From positions 1-35,632 of the forward strand of contig OUQQ01000089.1 in NCBI GenBank assembly GCA_900404475.1: 35,632 nucleotides of DNA. Reading direction: 5' to 3'. The DNA is from Spongospora subterranea. Lineage: Eukaryota > Endomyxa > Phytomyxea > Plasmodiophorida > Plasmodiophoridae. Shown piece after piece: positions 19,649-31,066 of the stretch. The position numbers and the translations under genes were made by a program. Each line of letters starts with the position of its first letter. Positions within the stretch are counted from its first letter, which is position 1. The notes under the pieces are model-generated. The model ran no database searches. It was not told the origin of the DNA and saw nothing but the letters and a program-made list of their open reading frames with translations.

Positions 19649-20389
19649 ATGATCGTATCTCAGATCGTGGTCCCCGGCCGCCCACCGCTATCAGCTCTTC
19701 CATGCCGGCCACATCATCAAAGACGCCAGCCGGCCCGTGCCGCCAACGTCCCAGACTGGGTCGGTCGCCGAGTCCACATTCTACGAGGGCGACAAGCTGG
19801 AGCCTTTGGCACAATCGTTCAATACGCTGAAGGCAAATTCAGGATCGTACTGAACGGAATTGTCATCGTTAAACACGCCGACGACGTTGAGCTGCTTGAC
19901 GATGGGGAGATGATGATTGATATTGACGACGACATGATCGGGAAGCGAGTCCTGATAACGGGAGGAACATATTCTGGATGTCCTGGCGTGGTTCGCGGCA
20001 GAGCATTGGGGTCGTATTACTGTCTAGGGATGACTGATCGCCGAGGGCAACTCATGATCATCATGAAGAAGGCGGAAGATGTTCGTCTGGCACCATCCGA
20101 TGATAAATCGACAACGGACGCGACCATGACCGTTGCCGCTAACATATTGATGGATATGATGGACAGGCGGTTGGCCAGCGAACAACAGCAATATCTGGGC
20201 AAGCGACAGGCTGGCGTTCAATGCGAGAAGAATGACCCGCTGGCTCCATGCGAGAATCGCCTCAATGGACAGCAGCAGCAGGCCCAACAGAAGTCGATTC
20301 AGGTTCCGAAATATCAATACGGATATCAAGTTGTGAACGGGTCTAAGCCAAGGACCATTGATCGAATACCTTTCGCCAATAGGTCCTGA
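19649..20389 (+). CDS. protein with two KOW-like segments, function unknown
   Basis: A single open frame of about 246 residues. Two segments resemble KOW motifs, the small beta folds that bind RNA or proteins in ribosomal proteins and transcription factors: WVGRRVHILRGRQAGAFGTI (about residues 37-56) and MIGKRVLITGGTYSGCPGVV (about 96-115), each followed by a beta-rich stretch. The C-terminal third is polar and glutamine-rich (QQQQYLGKRQAG, NGQQQQAQQK). The region before the first KOW-like segment is basic and overlaps a CGT/CAT low-complexity run. The same frame is open upstream to a stop near 19609 and would add a hydrophobic run (FAVVIVVVIGIIVM), probably a by-product of the repeat. I do not recognise an orthologue. 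It converges on the chitin synthase gene 237 bases away. Confidence 0.6.
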   Translation: MIVSQIVVPGRPPLSALPCRPHHQRRQPARAANVPDWVGRRVHILRGRQAGAFGTIVQYAEGKFRIVLNGIVIVKHADDVELLDDGEMMIDIDDDMIGKRVLITGGTYSGCPGVVRGRALGSYYCLGMTDRRGQLMIIMKKAEDVRLAPSDDKSTTDATMTVAANILMDMMDRRLASEQQQYLGKRQAGVQCEKNDPLAPCENRLNGQQQQAQQKSIQVPKYQYGYQVVNGSKPRTIDRIPFANRS

Positions 20390-20626
20390 AATGACCAGCG
20401 AAAACCGGTTCGGTTTCGAATAACTTATCAACATCAGAACACAAATAACTCTACTCGAATAGCCCCACAACACCCTCAATATATGAACAGATTTCATTCA
20501 GATTACCCGATTGTTGCAGTGGATCATAACAGATATATTTGACTGTAAAAGGATATAGACATACGAACGGAAATCGATGGGGATTACAGAGAACGAACAG
20601 TTTGGGTTGAGATGGTCCACAACCGA

Positions 20627-23276
20627 TCATGGACACGATATATCAACCTCGGCCTTGGACGGTATCACTTCACTTGTATCCGGATGGATTGGGGGAATGG
20701 CCATTGGCTCCTGAACCGCCGCAACATCGACTTTTTTCTCATTCGTCGTCCTCTTGCCCTTCCGATGTTCTTTCTTCTTCGACACACACGATTTCATGGT
20801 TTCCTGTATAACGAATATCGTGCAGAAGAAGAACTTGAACATGTTCAACGCGAAGAACACGATATACGACCCGTAGATGTATTTCTCATGAATATCGCCC
20901 AGTTTCGATATGATTTCAATGAACAACGCATTAGACGCTAACCAGCCAATCACCATATTCGATCGGAACGTACGAAATCGAGCATCGACAGATTCGAGAT
21001 CGGTCTTTCGTTTGGCCAATACCTGAGCGTGTATCTCCTTCTGTTTACGAGTGGCACCTTCAGCCATATCGTTGTTCTCAAGCCCCTTGGTACCCCAGGA
21101 GATATCGTGGATATTGCAGAAGGAATAGATTGGAAACCCGATCAGGAACATGGGCAACATGAAGAAGTATTGGATGATCGAGATGCAGATGGCGAACAAC
21201 TGTCCATGGAGCAACCCGGCACTGAAATAGACGGCCAGACCGCAGAGCGACGCCACCTGAGCGTATAACACTTCGGTTCGTTTGGCATCGGCCGACGCCT
21301 GATCTGGATATTGTGAATAATCCTGTGTCCTGAACAGGAGTCGCACGTTGATCGCCAACACGTAGAAGAAGAAGACGCCATAGCCGACGGCGCAAAAGAA
21401 ATAGATCATGGGCAACTCGTCCGGCCGATTACCAAGACCGGCGACACATTGGACCAAGGTCAGGATCAGGAATAAGGCGCGGAACACCTTCACCTCCATA
21501 TTCCCTTCCATCTCTGGGCCAACGAATCAGACGCAACGACGTGAACAGAACCGGACCGGACTTACGGTTGGCGGACACAGCAAACTCAAACATGAGATAG
21601 AAATTGGCCAATAGGAACCATTGCAGAATAATGTTGATCGAATGAAACCAGAACTGCATTGATATGAACGACTTCCTCATACGGCTATGGGCTGAGTTGT
21701 TGGCGAACTTGCGGAAGTTGCCAATGGCGTAGATCATGGCGAACAGGGATCCGTTCAACCATCGCCGTCGCTGTTTGATCAGATCCGTTAATGACTCCGG
21801 GACATCGGTCGCTGCTTTGGCGTCTTTCACGTACTTCAACGTCCATTTACAGTTCTTTTCAGCCAGCACCTCAAAACACAGGATACGATCTTCAGCAAGA
21901 TACATATTGCCTTTGAACGGAGATATCTGAACGATATCGGTGTTGATCTGTTTGAAGTACTGGTTCAACGGCTCGCCCACAATCGCTGCATACCGATAGG
22001 CGCTGAACGCTCCGGGCAGAACGCTGATGAACCCGAACACCGACTCCATCGATTTCTCCAGAATCGTGGCGATTTTGTACTCGAACTGTTGGGCGGCGAT
22101 CCATGGGTTGATGGAGGCGGTGACGCGGGTTGTGATCTCGCCGCAGCACCCGCCGATTTCTTGATCCGCTTCCATCGCGTCGTACAGCTTCAGAATGGCC
22201 GAGTGCTCGGGCTTCGTTCCCACATCGAACATGAAACAGTAGGTGGGCTGGATCTGGGCCGAGAACGCGTTGAAAAACCAATGATGTGAGTCGAGTTTCC
22301 CGCCGTTGCGCTCTTTCAACGCGAAGATTGTCTGAAGTGGTTGGGCTGGGCCCGACATGTTCTCGGACGGAATCAGCAACGTCGACTCGAACAGATGCAT
22401 TCGAATGGTCTGCGATTTATCCAGGGCGGCGTGCATTTGATTGGCGTCGTAGATGCGCAGCTCCTCCAGATAATCCAATGACCCTTTATCGGCTTTGTGT
22501 CGCCCATCGGCAACAATGCACATGCAGATCTCCTTCCAGGCGTCTTCGCCCAGCTCCTCGATGAACGTCTCGATGTTGCGGATGATCCCTTTCAAGGTGC
22601 GCTTCAGCTCATCGGTGTCCTCATTGTACATCGTCACGACGATGAACACTTTGATGTTCCTCCCATTCTCCATCGTTCTCAGCGAATAATTGGCTGCGAA
22701 ATGATCAGCATCACACTCAACCGACGTATATCGCATCTCGAATTCCGACGTCTTATCGGGACCGCTCACTTCGTCGTCGCTCATAACATCGGCCGCCGTC
22801 AAGTACTGGACAACCTCTTTGACGCCGTATGGATTTGAGCTGGAAACCAACGATCGGGTTCCACCTGACGATTGCTTGGTCTTCAGAGAATCGATTCGAC
22901 CCGTTGCCAGTGATGATATCAACGATGGGGCGTGAGCTGGACCGCTGGCATAGGATCGAATACCGACCGGGGCCGAACTGGACGTGATCGCGGAAGCGAC
23001 CGAACGTGACGAGTAGGCTGATGCGCCATATGGGGAATACCGGCCATGGTTCGAGCTGAAGCGATTGATGGGGGCGATGGCTGAAGGTGACGAGAGATCG
23101 GAGGACGAGAAGCTTTGCGATGATGGAGACGTTATCTGGTTCGGGTCAACCGGATTAAGATCGGCGGCGGTCGGCGCACGAACCTCCAAATTGAAACGGG
23201 ACGAGGAACCAGGTACATTATTATTTCCTCTACGACGACTGCGATAATCGTTATCGGATAAATCGGAATTAGACAT
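20627..23276 (-). CDS. chitin synthase (GT2, fungal division 1 type)
   Basis: Membrane glycosyltransferase that polymerises UDP-GlcNAc into chitin at the cell surface. Two exons: 23276-21566 and 21513-20627, with a 52-base intron (GTAAGT...CCCAG). The product is about 865 residues, typical for the class. The first ~170 residues are serine/proline-rich and presumably disordered. The catalytic core carries VFIVVTMYNED, CMCIVADGR, CFMFDVGTKP, GCCGEI, PGAFSAYRY, YLAEDRILCFE and the product-binding QRRRWLNGS. Several transmembrane segments follow (FISMQFWFHS onward), including VKVFRALFLILTLV and FFCAVGYGVFFFYVLAI, and the fungal signature IHDISWGTKG. The tail is lysine-rich and then acidic. No myosin or cytochrome-b5 domain is attached, so it is not a class V/VII enzyme. 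Neighbours: Sey1-like GTPase upstream on the same strand and a chitin-binding cluster beyond it. Confidence 0.96.
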
Positions 23277-23770
23277 TGGTTCAGAGTGAACAGGATTCTG
23301 TCAAAGATGACCCAAAGGTTTAGCGATAGGAGCGCGTGCCACTCGCCCACCGGAATGATATCGCCAGGAATCCCCTCGCACAGGGACCGGTGATCTACCG
23401 AATCAAGGTTAATTGTGGGTTTCTACGATAAGAGAGCGGGTGGAAGACCAAATTATGATCGCAGCAAAACCATGGTCTGTGAAGAAAATCTCCCCCTCTT
23501 CATCATAGATCAGATAAATATCAGAGGTGGAGCACATTAAACATTTCTATGATCGTCACACAATCAATAAATAGCACAAAAATATCGGGCAGTCGCACGA
23601 ACGAAATACTTTATCGATACCCGGCAATTACGTATCCAAAAGCAGCACATTCGAGGATGAGGCAACTATTGGGTCGTTGTATAAATCAATCATCACGGAT
23701 TAACCAGTTTCATTGGTTGGAAATGTCAGTGGATTCTCTCCGTGCCATCGGGGACTTCCGCCGTGGGCTT
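23277..23770. other. intergenic stretch between chitin synthase and the Sey1-like gene
   Basis: This should hold the chitin synthase promoter and the 3' end of the Sey1-like transcript. A plus-strand frame (23549-23878) runs antisense into the Sey1-like last exon and has no motif. Nothing else is seen. Confidence 0.4.
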
Positions 23771-26700
23771 TTACGGGGAGATGGCTGGAACTCGCGTCAA
23801 ATTGATGACATGCAAAAAATGTTGGCAACAATTTACCGGACGCGCAGACCGGCTCGGCATCTGTGGAAGGGACCTTGAATCTGTAACTGCAAAGGATTTT
23901 TTCATGGCAAGAGCATAACGAAGGGCCTTCTGGGCGCCCTCAAACGCAAGATGTGGAAAGTTGTATATGACGAATATGACGGTAGCGAGGACGGCTATGA
24001 CCTGCAACATCAACGGCATCGATTATTTGCGGTAACCATACATTGAGTCGGCTCGTACGAATAGCGTTAATGCTAACATTGGATGGCTGAGGACTATCAT
24101 GGCCTCATTCGCCCCCAAAATGACAATCAATGGATACACCCACACTGGAACACGGGAGTTCCCTTTAGCCAGGTTCGCGCTAGATTCTGCGGCATTTAAT
24201 GCAAGTTGGCAATCGTTCTGAAAACATTCGCGTATCGACAAGCATTCCATATTACTAATCAACTCTCTGATAGAAGGTTAGACGGCAACGAAAACATTAA
24301 GTGAGATTCTGACGGAGGCGAGTTGCGAGGAGAGTTAGAATTATCGTGATGATGTTTTGTCTGAAATAGTCGAAATACACTGAAAAGTGGTAATATGTTG
24401 TCGGCCTGTGTTCCTCGCCAAAAACGAACCGTTATAACAGCAAAAGGAAAAGTTCACACTTTGTGACGCACCTGTGTTTTTGCTGAAAGGTAAGAAGCGC
24501 GAATATTGTGCTCCTCATGCCAAATTCGGGGAAGCCCATCGCTGTTGAGGCGAAACTCTCTGGACTCAAGAATTACAACTAGCAGAATCGACAGTAAACG
24601 ACAATACCTGTCAAAACACTTTTGCATCTTTTGTCTAACGAAACCTGCGTGTTGGGCAGCCTCTTCTTTGAGCAGGCCCACTACGTCGTTCTCGACCTCC
24701 AGTATGAAACTGTTATGCCTTTGTTGTTCAACTTCAATACCGAATAGCTTGCGATCAACAATGTTGTCAGTAACGTCATTTAACCACTCATCTACGACAT
24801 GAATAAACATGCATGGATAGGCACCTATTTTTAGTGATACATTACCGAAAGCGGAACGAAGCTGATGCCACATCTCTGGACTGGCATCGTCAAAGATCCG
24901 ACCGGCTTGCGACAGCAACTGAGTGCGGGCTTTGGAACGAACCTCGGAAAGTAAGCGCGAAAGCTGCGATTCGCGCAGCGATGAACAGAGGCCTGATAAG
25001 ATTCGGCATAAAGTGCGACCATAACCCAACAAAACTCACGATCAACATCAGCTAGAAGCTGGTTTTCAAACAGATCAACACTCCAGTTGCAAGCAAAAGG
25101 CGTGAGCTCGACTTTGAGCAGGTGTAGCCGTTTTACGGACGACTGTGTAACTTCCCTGGTAACCTGAGAATATAAAGTTAACATGAAGCGAAACAAGGAA
25201 AAAACGCATACCTCAGCAAACCGATGAGATGCCGTTTGCTTAGGGAGAGCAGCGTCAATCTCAGATTTAAACTGTTTGAGAGCAGCTTCTTTGGCAAGAA
25301 GCATTTGTTGCGTCCATCTGAGAGCAAGTTACGATAAGGACAAAAATAAATTCGTGAAAACTTACAAAGGTTTCAATTCATCCAGTAGCCTCAGACGAAG
25401 ATCTTCTCGTTTCCTTTGTACAGTACCAGCATGATATCCGCGTAGTGATTCATCGAATGATTCTACTGCATCGTCAATCAAACAATTACATCGAGTAGCA
25501 AAATCAGGAAGTAGCGCCTGAAACAAAATGTTACTGAAGAATGCTCACCACCCAAATAGGGCATTAAAAACCTGAGTGGATTTCGTCTTGAGTTGCTCAT
25601 GAAACTCTTGGAATTGATCTATTACGACCGTAGACTGCTCATCGCATCTATAGATCGCAAGCATTTCTTTGTGCGACGGCAAATTGAGGTCTTTATGATT
25701 AATAATCGTCTCCCTGAATCGACAGTTGCAGATTACAAGAATGAGAGAGCCATAAAATGCCTACCAAATGGTGCCAACAAAATGTCCCAAGCCCGATGCA
25801 GGAACAGAAACAGTCTTTTGTAAGCGAGATTCAGATGAGAACAAATAATTTGGACTGGTGACGTCTGTGAAACTTGGACATAACAAATTTTAATGCAAAT
25901 AGTGACAAGTGACAAGCAACGCAGAACTACTAACCGCTTGCGAAGAATGTCAACTTCGGCGACAAACTTCGAGGATTCAAACTTCTTGTGCGGGAGAGCA
26001 GTAAACTCAACATCAAATAAAGAATCCAGAGTAAGGTGCGATAGACCATCTGGAAGTTTTATATCGGCCCAAATACGAATGATGTCATCGGATAGTTGCC
26101 TTGCAATCACCTGTAGATGCTCAATATGACATCAAGAGCGCAATTCATGCGTGGAATTTACTGAAAGAGGGCTGTCAGATTCGGAATGATCTCGAATAGA
26201 AAACAAAAGCAAAGTTTTGTTCGGTTTTGATCCAGACGATAGTAACTGCTCCGCAAGCAGCGCCAGATTAACCTCGAAGATCGTAGACAGCACCTATACA
26301 TTGAACAAAATTGAACCTTGTAGTTTATACAGCATAAAATGAACTCACGCCGTAATTAGACGCAACGTATCGCCCGATGTCGTGCTGCCACATATTGATG
26401 ATCAAAACCTACAAATATAAGCACCATACAGACATCTAAGGAAACGGCATGATACTTCTGCAACGGAGAGAGCTAAAAGGGCTGATTGCCTCTCAAATGG
26501 GTGACGTTCTACTCCTCTGGTTACGCTATCAGTTCCTTCAAGATCCATAACTAGAGCATGCGGAACCTTGGGAGAGGCGCCGAACCAAACTCCTGGGCGA
26601 CATCAATCAGTACCAATCGTTTAAACAAATTGAACGATTGCACCTTTTGTCGTCATCTGACGTCCGGATTGAGAATTTAGTTCCTCGAAATCGGTCCCAA

Positions 26701-27038
26701 ACAGCATGTTCAAAAGCGTGCCTACAAACGATGAATTCGTAGATTTATTTCCAAAAGTTAATCGCCCGACTTTTTCCAGAACTTTGGGCACCCATTATCG
26801 CCACGACTGTGTAATTGGTTCCACAATTCAGTAGGCCATGACTTCCCATAAATTTCGTAATCTTCTCAGGGGATGTACTGATCAGGATATTCAATTCCTG
26901 TGTGACAAAGAAACCCGTCCTAAATCCAAGCGTGGGTTACCAGAATTCGCCCTCCTTGTTAACGACGTGGATGAGACCTCCGGCCCGTTCGCCAATCTGA
27001 CCCCCTCCAGCATATTCGTCTGCAGCTGCGGCCGTCAT
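23771..27038 (-). CDS. SEY1: Sey1/RHD3-family dynamin-like GTPase (ER fusion)
   Basis: Homologue of yeast Sey1 and plant RHD3, functional counterparts of animal atlastin that fuse ER tubules. I resolve 17 exons and 16 introns of 41-66 bases: 27038-26941, 26877-26771, 26721-26644, 26592-26456, 26408-26349, 26293-26162, 26110-25935, 25872-25765, 25713-25572, 25517-25366, 25317-25212, 25163-25040, 24992-24608, 24559-24472, 24405-24296, 24254-24059 and 24001-23771. The product is about 809 residues, as expected. Landmarks: IHVVNKEGEF, P-loop GAQSSGKSTLLNMLFGTDFE, RQMTTKGVWFGAS, VMDLEGTDS, FERQSALLALSVAEVLIIN, EVNLALL, LLLFSIRDH, ALPHKKF, NHKDLNLPSHKEMLAIYRC, FRLNSDGLPRIW. The C-terminal membrane hairpin is PLIVILGANEAMIVL and VIAVLATVIFVIYNF. 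The G1 lysine and DxEGTD switch are intact. All splice phases agree. The last ~35 residues are the least certain. Confidence 0.95.
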
Positions 27039-27438
27039 TCTGATTATTGTTAATGATGATCCCCAATATATTGCGTCGGTCACTCTGATCGAAGCTAGCA
27101 GGTAACGTGTGAAAGACGGATACGGCCACTCTACAAGTCGGCATATATACATCTCTGACAAACTCACATGACAGGCGCCACGCGCTTTTACAGTTTCTTC
27201 GCAACGGGCGAGTTCCTAGACACGAACCACAGCATGATTGTTCTGGAGATTGTGATCTTGCGGCAATCTCCGGTTGGTTTGTTCAATGGAACAATTATCT
27301 CAATTTCTCTTCCCCAATATTTGGATGTTTACAAATACCACTATTGCGACTACGATAAACACGATGGAGCTCACGAAAATAAATATCAGAGTTTCTCAGC
27401 AAGATCATTTTATTATCATGATTTGTTTTAGTTTGGAA

Positions 27439-29015
27439 CTAGTTTCGGAGAATAGTATCGAAATGCGCCTTTTTTTGTTTCGGACAAAATAATTCATCGT
27501 TGCAGTGAGTTGTCGATGATCCACAACTATAATCGAGGATGTTACTCATCCGATAAAATTCAAAAAATATCCCATGAATTCTCTTACAATCCCTCATAAA
27601 TTGCACTGCATAGAAGTTGCTATATGGTCCACACATCTGTTTCCAACCGATGGGATTCCAAAACACTATCAAATTTCATAAATCTTCAATGATCGAATAA
27701 TCAATAACCCCATCAGTTTCCCTACGTTTTTTGCTGAAGGAACTGGTTGCGGCTGAACAGGACAAATAGAAGAATGTTTACAGATGTCGCCGGATTCACA
27801 TCTATAGTCAAAAGAGATCAAGGCCTGTTCATAAGCAATACTTCCTTTGTCCTCACTGCCCATCTTTAGTACAGCATTCGCCGACTTTGCATCTCGCGAA
27901 ATCATGACGGGGACCGCAACGACGGTCCGCTCGTAAACCCCCTCGACACTAATGATAATCATCATCATTAATTCGGAAGACGTGGAGAAAATCGTTTTAC
28001 CTTGAACATCATTGCAAGAAAATCATGATCAGGGACCAGCATTCCACGAAGGTAATCAGGTGTTCCAGTATATGGTTGCTCTGGGCACATCTGGTCCTTA
28101 TTGCAGAAATGTTCACCTTTTCCGCGAAGAAAAAGTCGTCCCAATCACTTACAATCCATCCTTATTGCAGCATTGATTGTATGGACAGCGCATGAAATTA
28201 TGCTTTTTACCACATAGCTGGAAACCTTCGAGGGATCGTCGAGTAGATAGAGCACCATTACACTGAAATAGCCCAATTAGATTAACATATTCCCATTAAA
28301 GACAACCTCACATTTTCCATCGGGTCCAGATGCAAAAGATCTCCAATAAACTTCATCTATCCAGTTCTCTTGTGAGTCGTGTATTTGCCAGCTGATCGAT
28401 TTCAACGATTTTTCTTACAGGATATTTTCCGAAGCGACCAACGAAATGCTCCTGTATTGGGCACAACGGGTCTGAAATTTCATGGCAATATTTACATTCT
28501 CCTTCTTGGCTACAGCAGCGTCCAACTTCACATTTCTGGAATCCAAAGTCTGGTCCACATCTACCCTTTTGTGTTGTTGCACCTCGGCACTAACGACGTC
28601 GTTCAACGTTGCCATCCCTCAACTAGGCAAAAAACAAGACTGACATTATCCTCGGAAGATTTTTTTTGCGGTTTGAAGAGGACAGATCGCATTTTTACAG
28701 AAGAGTGGACCTTTCCCACAACTGTTAATCGTTCACTGTTTGTTCGATAAAAACATATCTCTACTAACACGCCGCCTTTATTACAGCACTCTCCAATGCG
28801 GCATCGTTCAAAACCGAAATCAGGTCCACAACGCCGAAACCCCAACTCCGTTTGTGTAGTGATTCCTCGACACTGATTGCAACGATAGGTTAGATCGATT
28901 GTGATGATAAGTTGAAATCATATTACATTATCTGAATCGGTTTCGTATTTGGGCGAACAGCTATAGCCGAACTCGCAATCAGAACAGCTAGGAAGCAGCG
29001 CAACACATAAGGCAT
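27439..29015 (-). pseudogene. pseudogene copy of the five-domain hevein-like chitin-binding protein
   Basis: Closely related to the minus-strand gene at 31067-32715, with the same exon order: signal peptide (MPYVLRCFLAVLIASSAIA, 29015), five CGP...CC domains and the same last exon. It is damaged. Exon 1 has a 7-base loss against the intact copy, which a cryptic GTTCGC donor might rescue. An eight-A run in domain 1 adds a base and brings a stop. The acceptor before the second half of domain 3 has been deleted (near 28125). Domain 5 has a two-base insertion after AGATGTG and has lost a ~20-base piece encoding its GECC cysteines. Domains 2 and 4 remain intact. It is best read as a recently duplicated, dying gene. 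Homopolymer sequencing error could explain one lesion but not all. Confidence 0.8.
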
Positions 29016-29640
29016 TTGTTTTAATGAAAAACACCCGATCAATAGCAGAATGAAAACATATTCGTTCGAATGCTGACCGTTCTTGCATCGAATTCCCTTT
29101 TCGCGATATATTTAGCTTCTGAGGCAAGATACATTCCAGTGCCTCCGGTATTGGAATTACCTGGCTATACTGCTTCCCACATAAAATATCTTGTTTTCCT
29201 GTTGGAACATGGGCCGACATTTCATCATCCAGTCTCATTTGTTGGATAATATCTTCAACACCAATGGCGCCCATTTAAAAAAGAAATTTGAGAGCGTCTG
29301 AAATTCTCTCGGATTGCGTCTGTTGAATTTCACAAAGATGACACGAGTCTGAGGAACAACATGTTTTCAGACGACCATATTGGTCTTGCTGGGTATCAGA
29401 TTGCGCACCAATTTCCAAACCTGTTGAGTATCCTTATACAGTAATTGGACAACTTTCTACTTTAAGTCGCACATAAAAGTTGAAGGTAAATATAAAAAAG
29501 AAAACAATATAAGACGACCATAGGTGACGAGGAGGATTCCATGTGGCAAAGCAGAATTGAAAGAGTCTTCATTTACTGAGCAAAACCCAGACGTTGGGAA
29601 TATTCGCCTCTCGGTATCGCCTGGCGATTCTACAACGGCC
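27439..29640. repeat. segmental duplication, copy 1 (partner about 31067-33260)
   Basis: The similarity to 31067-33260 is in the same orientation and continues past the coding part into the 5' flank. Shared flank features are the GTTGAATTTCACA/GTTGAATCTCACA stretch near 29320 and 33033, the GGTGACGAGGAGGATT/GGTGACGAAGAAGATT stretch near 29523 and 33110, and the GATATTCGCC region near 29600 and 33210. The unit is about 2.2 kb, and the copies are separated by about 1.4 kb. Confidence 0.7.
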
Positions 29641-29770
29641 ATAAAAACTCCAGGAGTGTTGTTTTTTTGTAATGGGAGACATCTTCCAAATGTGGCATGT
29701 TTTCTTATAAGTCTTAAACACGATTACTTCCCTTAAAAAGTTTGATGATTGCTAGATTGATCTGACTCTA

Positions 29771-30430
29771 ATGTCTGAAAAAGCATTTTTGCTGAGCGAT
29801 GAATGTTTTTCGTTTCGGTTGTTCCAATCGCAACGATCCCGACAACCATCGTTTCGACAGTTCTGCTCGTTGTTGGCAAACGACCTCACAGTTCAGGTGG
29901 CTGGATTAGAGGCAGAGTCCAGCGACGAGGACAGTCTGGTCCAGACAGCACCTGAAGGGGTAGTTGAGATCGCGTACAACAAACGGGAATCATATTTCAC
30001 GCGACCCGAGCTAATTGCCAAATGGCGAAACGTCAGACTACAGCACGAGGAGGCTCTTTCCTCAAGTTCCCAGGTCAGCTGTATCTGGTGTTGCCGTAGG
30101 ACGCAGATGCATGGTGATGATGTGATTCATTCTCAATCATGGACGGAAGACAAAATGGAAGTGTTCAGTTTTGGCACTTTGCAAGGTTAATCGTATTGAC
30201 GCAAACAGCTGTTTTCAGCATTTTCATGAAAGTGAACAGCTGTTTGACCCGTGCCAAGGTCATGGCCATGATATTTCAGTGCGAACTCACTCGAACAGGC
30301 CTCCACCATCAAACCGTGCGCGTCAGCCTTCATTCGATCTCGATGAAATTCTTGCAGTTTTAACAGTTCGGTCACGAACAGACAGGCTCGTCACTATCCC
30401 AGTTAGACGATCGGAACGACGTAGATTGTA
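29771..30430 (+). CDS. unrecognised possible gene between the duplicated copies
   Basis: Two protein-like plus-strand blocks. The first (29771 to about 30070) has an acidic segment (SSDEDSLVQTAPEGVVEI) and a basic one (RESYFTRPELIAKWRN). The second (about 30171-30431) contains NRIDANSCFQHFHESEQ, DPCQGHGHD and SFDLDEILAVL. They lie in different frames. Possible donors (GTCAGC after SSSQ near 30072, GTTAAT near 30187) did not give one clean model. A third block at about 30537-30630 (DEVFRIVEFDLAPGKEK) may belong to it or to the transposase relic that follows. No family is recognised; it could be part of a transposon. Confidence 0.27.
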
Positions 30431-30709
30431 ATGAGAGCCTAGGGTGAAAATGTAGACTCACCTGCGTACGATTTTTTTTGCATGTGATCTTGATCTTGAT
30501 ACTTGAATTATGTCCTACCCGCACTGTGTTCGTAGGACAAAACATACTCGATGAGGTCTTTCGAATTGTCGAATTCGACCTAGCACCAGGAAAGGAAAAA
30601 AACTCAATGGCTCAATCCAAAAAAAATTTAGGTTAAAACCTTGTGATCTTGCGATCGGTCATAACCTTTTTTTTATTGGACCAATTTTGAGATTAGAAAT
30701 TGCGCTTAA

Positions 30710-30935
30710 CTTTTTGTCCTTCCGTTTTTTCCTACTAGCGAAAGCGCTTCGCAAAAATCATATGCTCTTTGAAAGGATGTTGAGCGAGCGTTCGGCGTCC
30801 TTGCAGTCTAGGTGGCATATCATCGCGCGGCCATATGACCCTTCGATAATGTACGAAACTTGTCCGACAAGTCCATCGCCGCTATCGGGCGACAGTTCGT
30901 CTTCCTGGTCTTCTTTTTGGTCGAGACCTTGAAAC
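30710..30935 (+). pseudogene. PIF/Harbinger-type (DDE_4) transposase fragment
   Basis: The plus strand reads ASQKSYAL, stop, KDVERAFGVL, then after a one-base frame change QSRWHIIARPYD and PSIMYE. KDVERAFGVLQSRW followed by a WD/YD segment is the signature of the C-terminal catalytic region of plant-type Harbinger transposases. A stop and a frameshift within 40 residues show it is dead. The N-terminal part is not recognised, although coding-like blocks to the left might belong to it. Confidence 0.65.
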
Positions 30936-31066
30936 ATCGATGGAAGGAGGACAGACGAATTTCAACTACCATTATATAGGGCATTTGGGTTTCTGTAGAA
31001 CGTCCTGTGGAAAGTCCAACAATTGGTAATTATTAATGTGTAGCTAATTTATTATGCAAATTTGAT

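Noticed and set aside
19324..19830. 168-residue plus-strand frame
   Set aside because: It overlaps the KOW-like gene in another frame, is dominated by Pro/Ser/His/Arg from CGT/CAT low-complexity DNA, and has no motif.
20612..21281. Several plus-strand frames across the chitin synthase
   Set aside because: Antisense shadows of a strongly supported coding region.
26878..26940. A 21-base intron (GTAACC...TTTAG) near the start of the Sey1-like gene
   Set aside because: A 63-base intron ending at GATCAG also keeps frame, gives an exon length matching RHD3, and fits the size of the other introns.
26838..27053. Plus-strand 71-residue frame
   Set aside because: Antisense of Sey1 exons 1 and 2.
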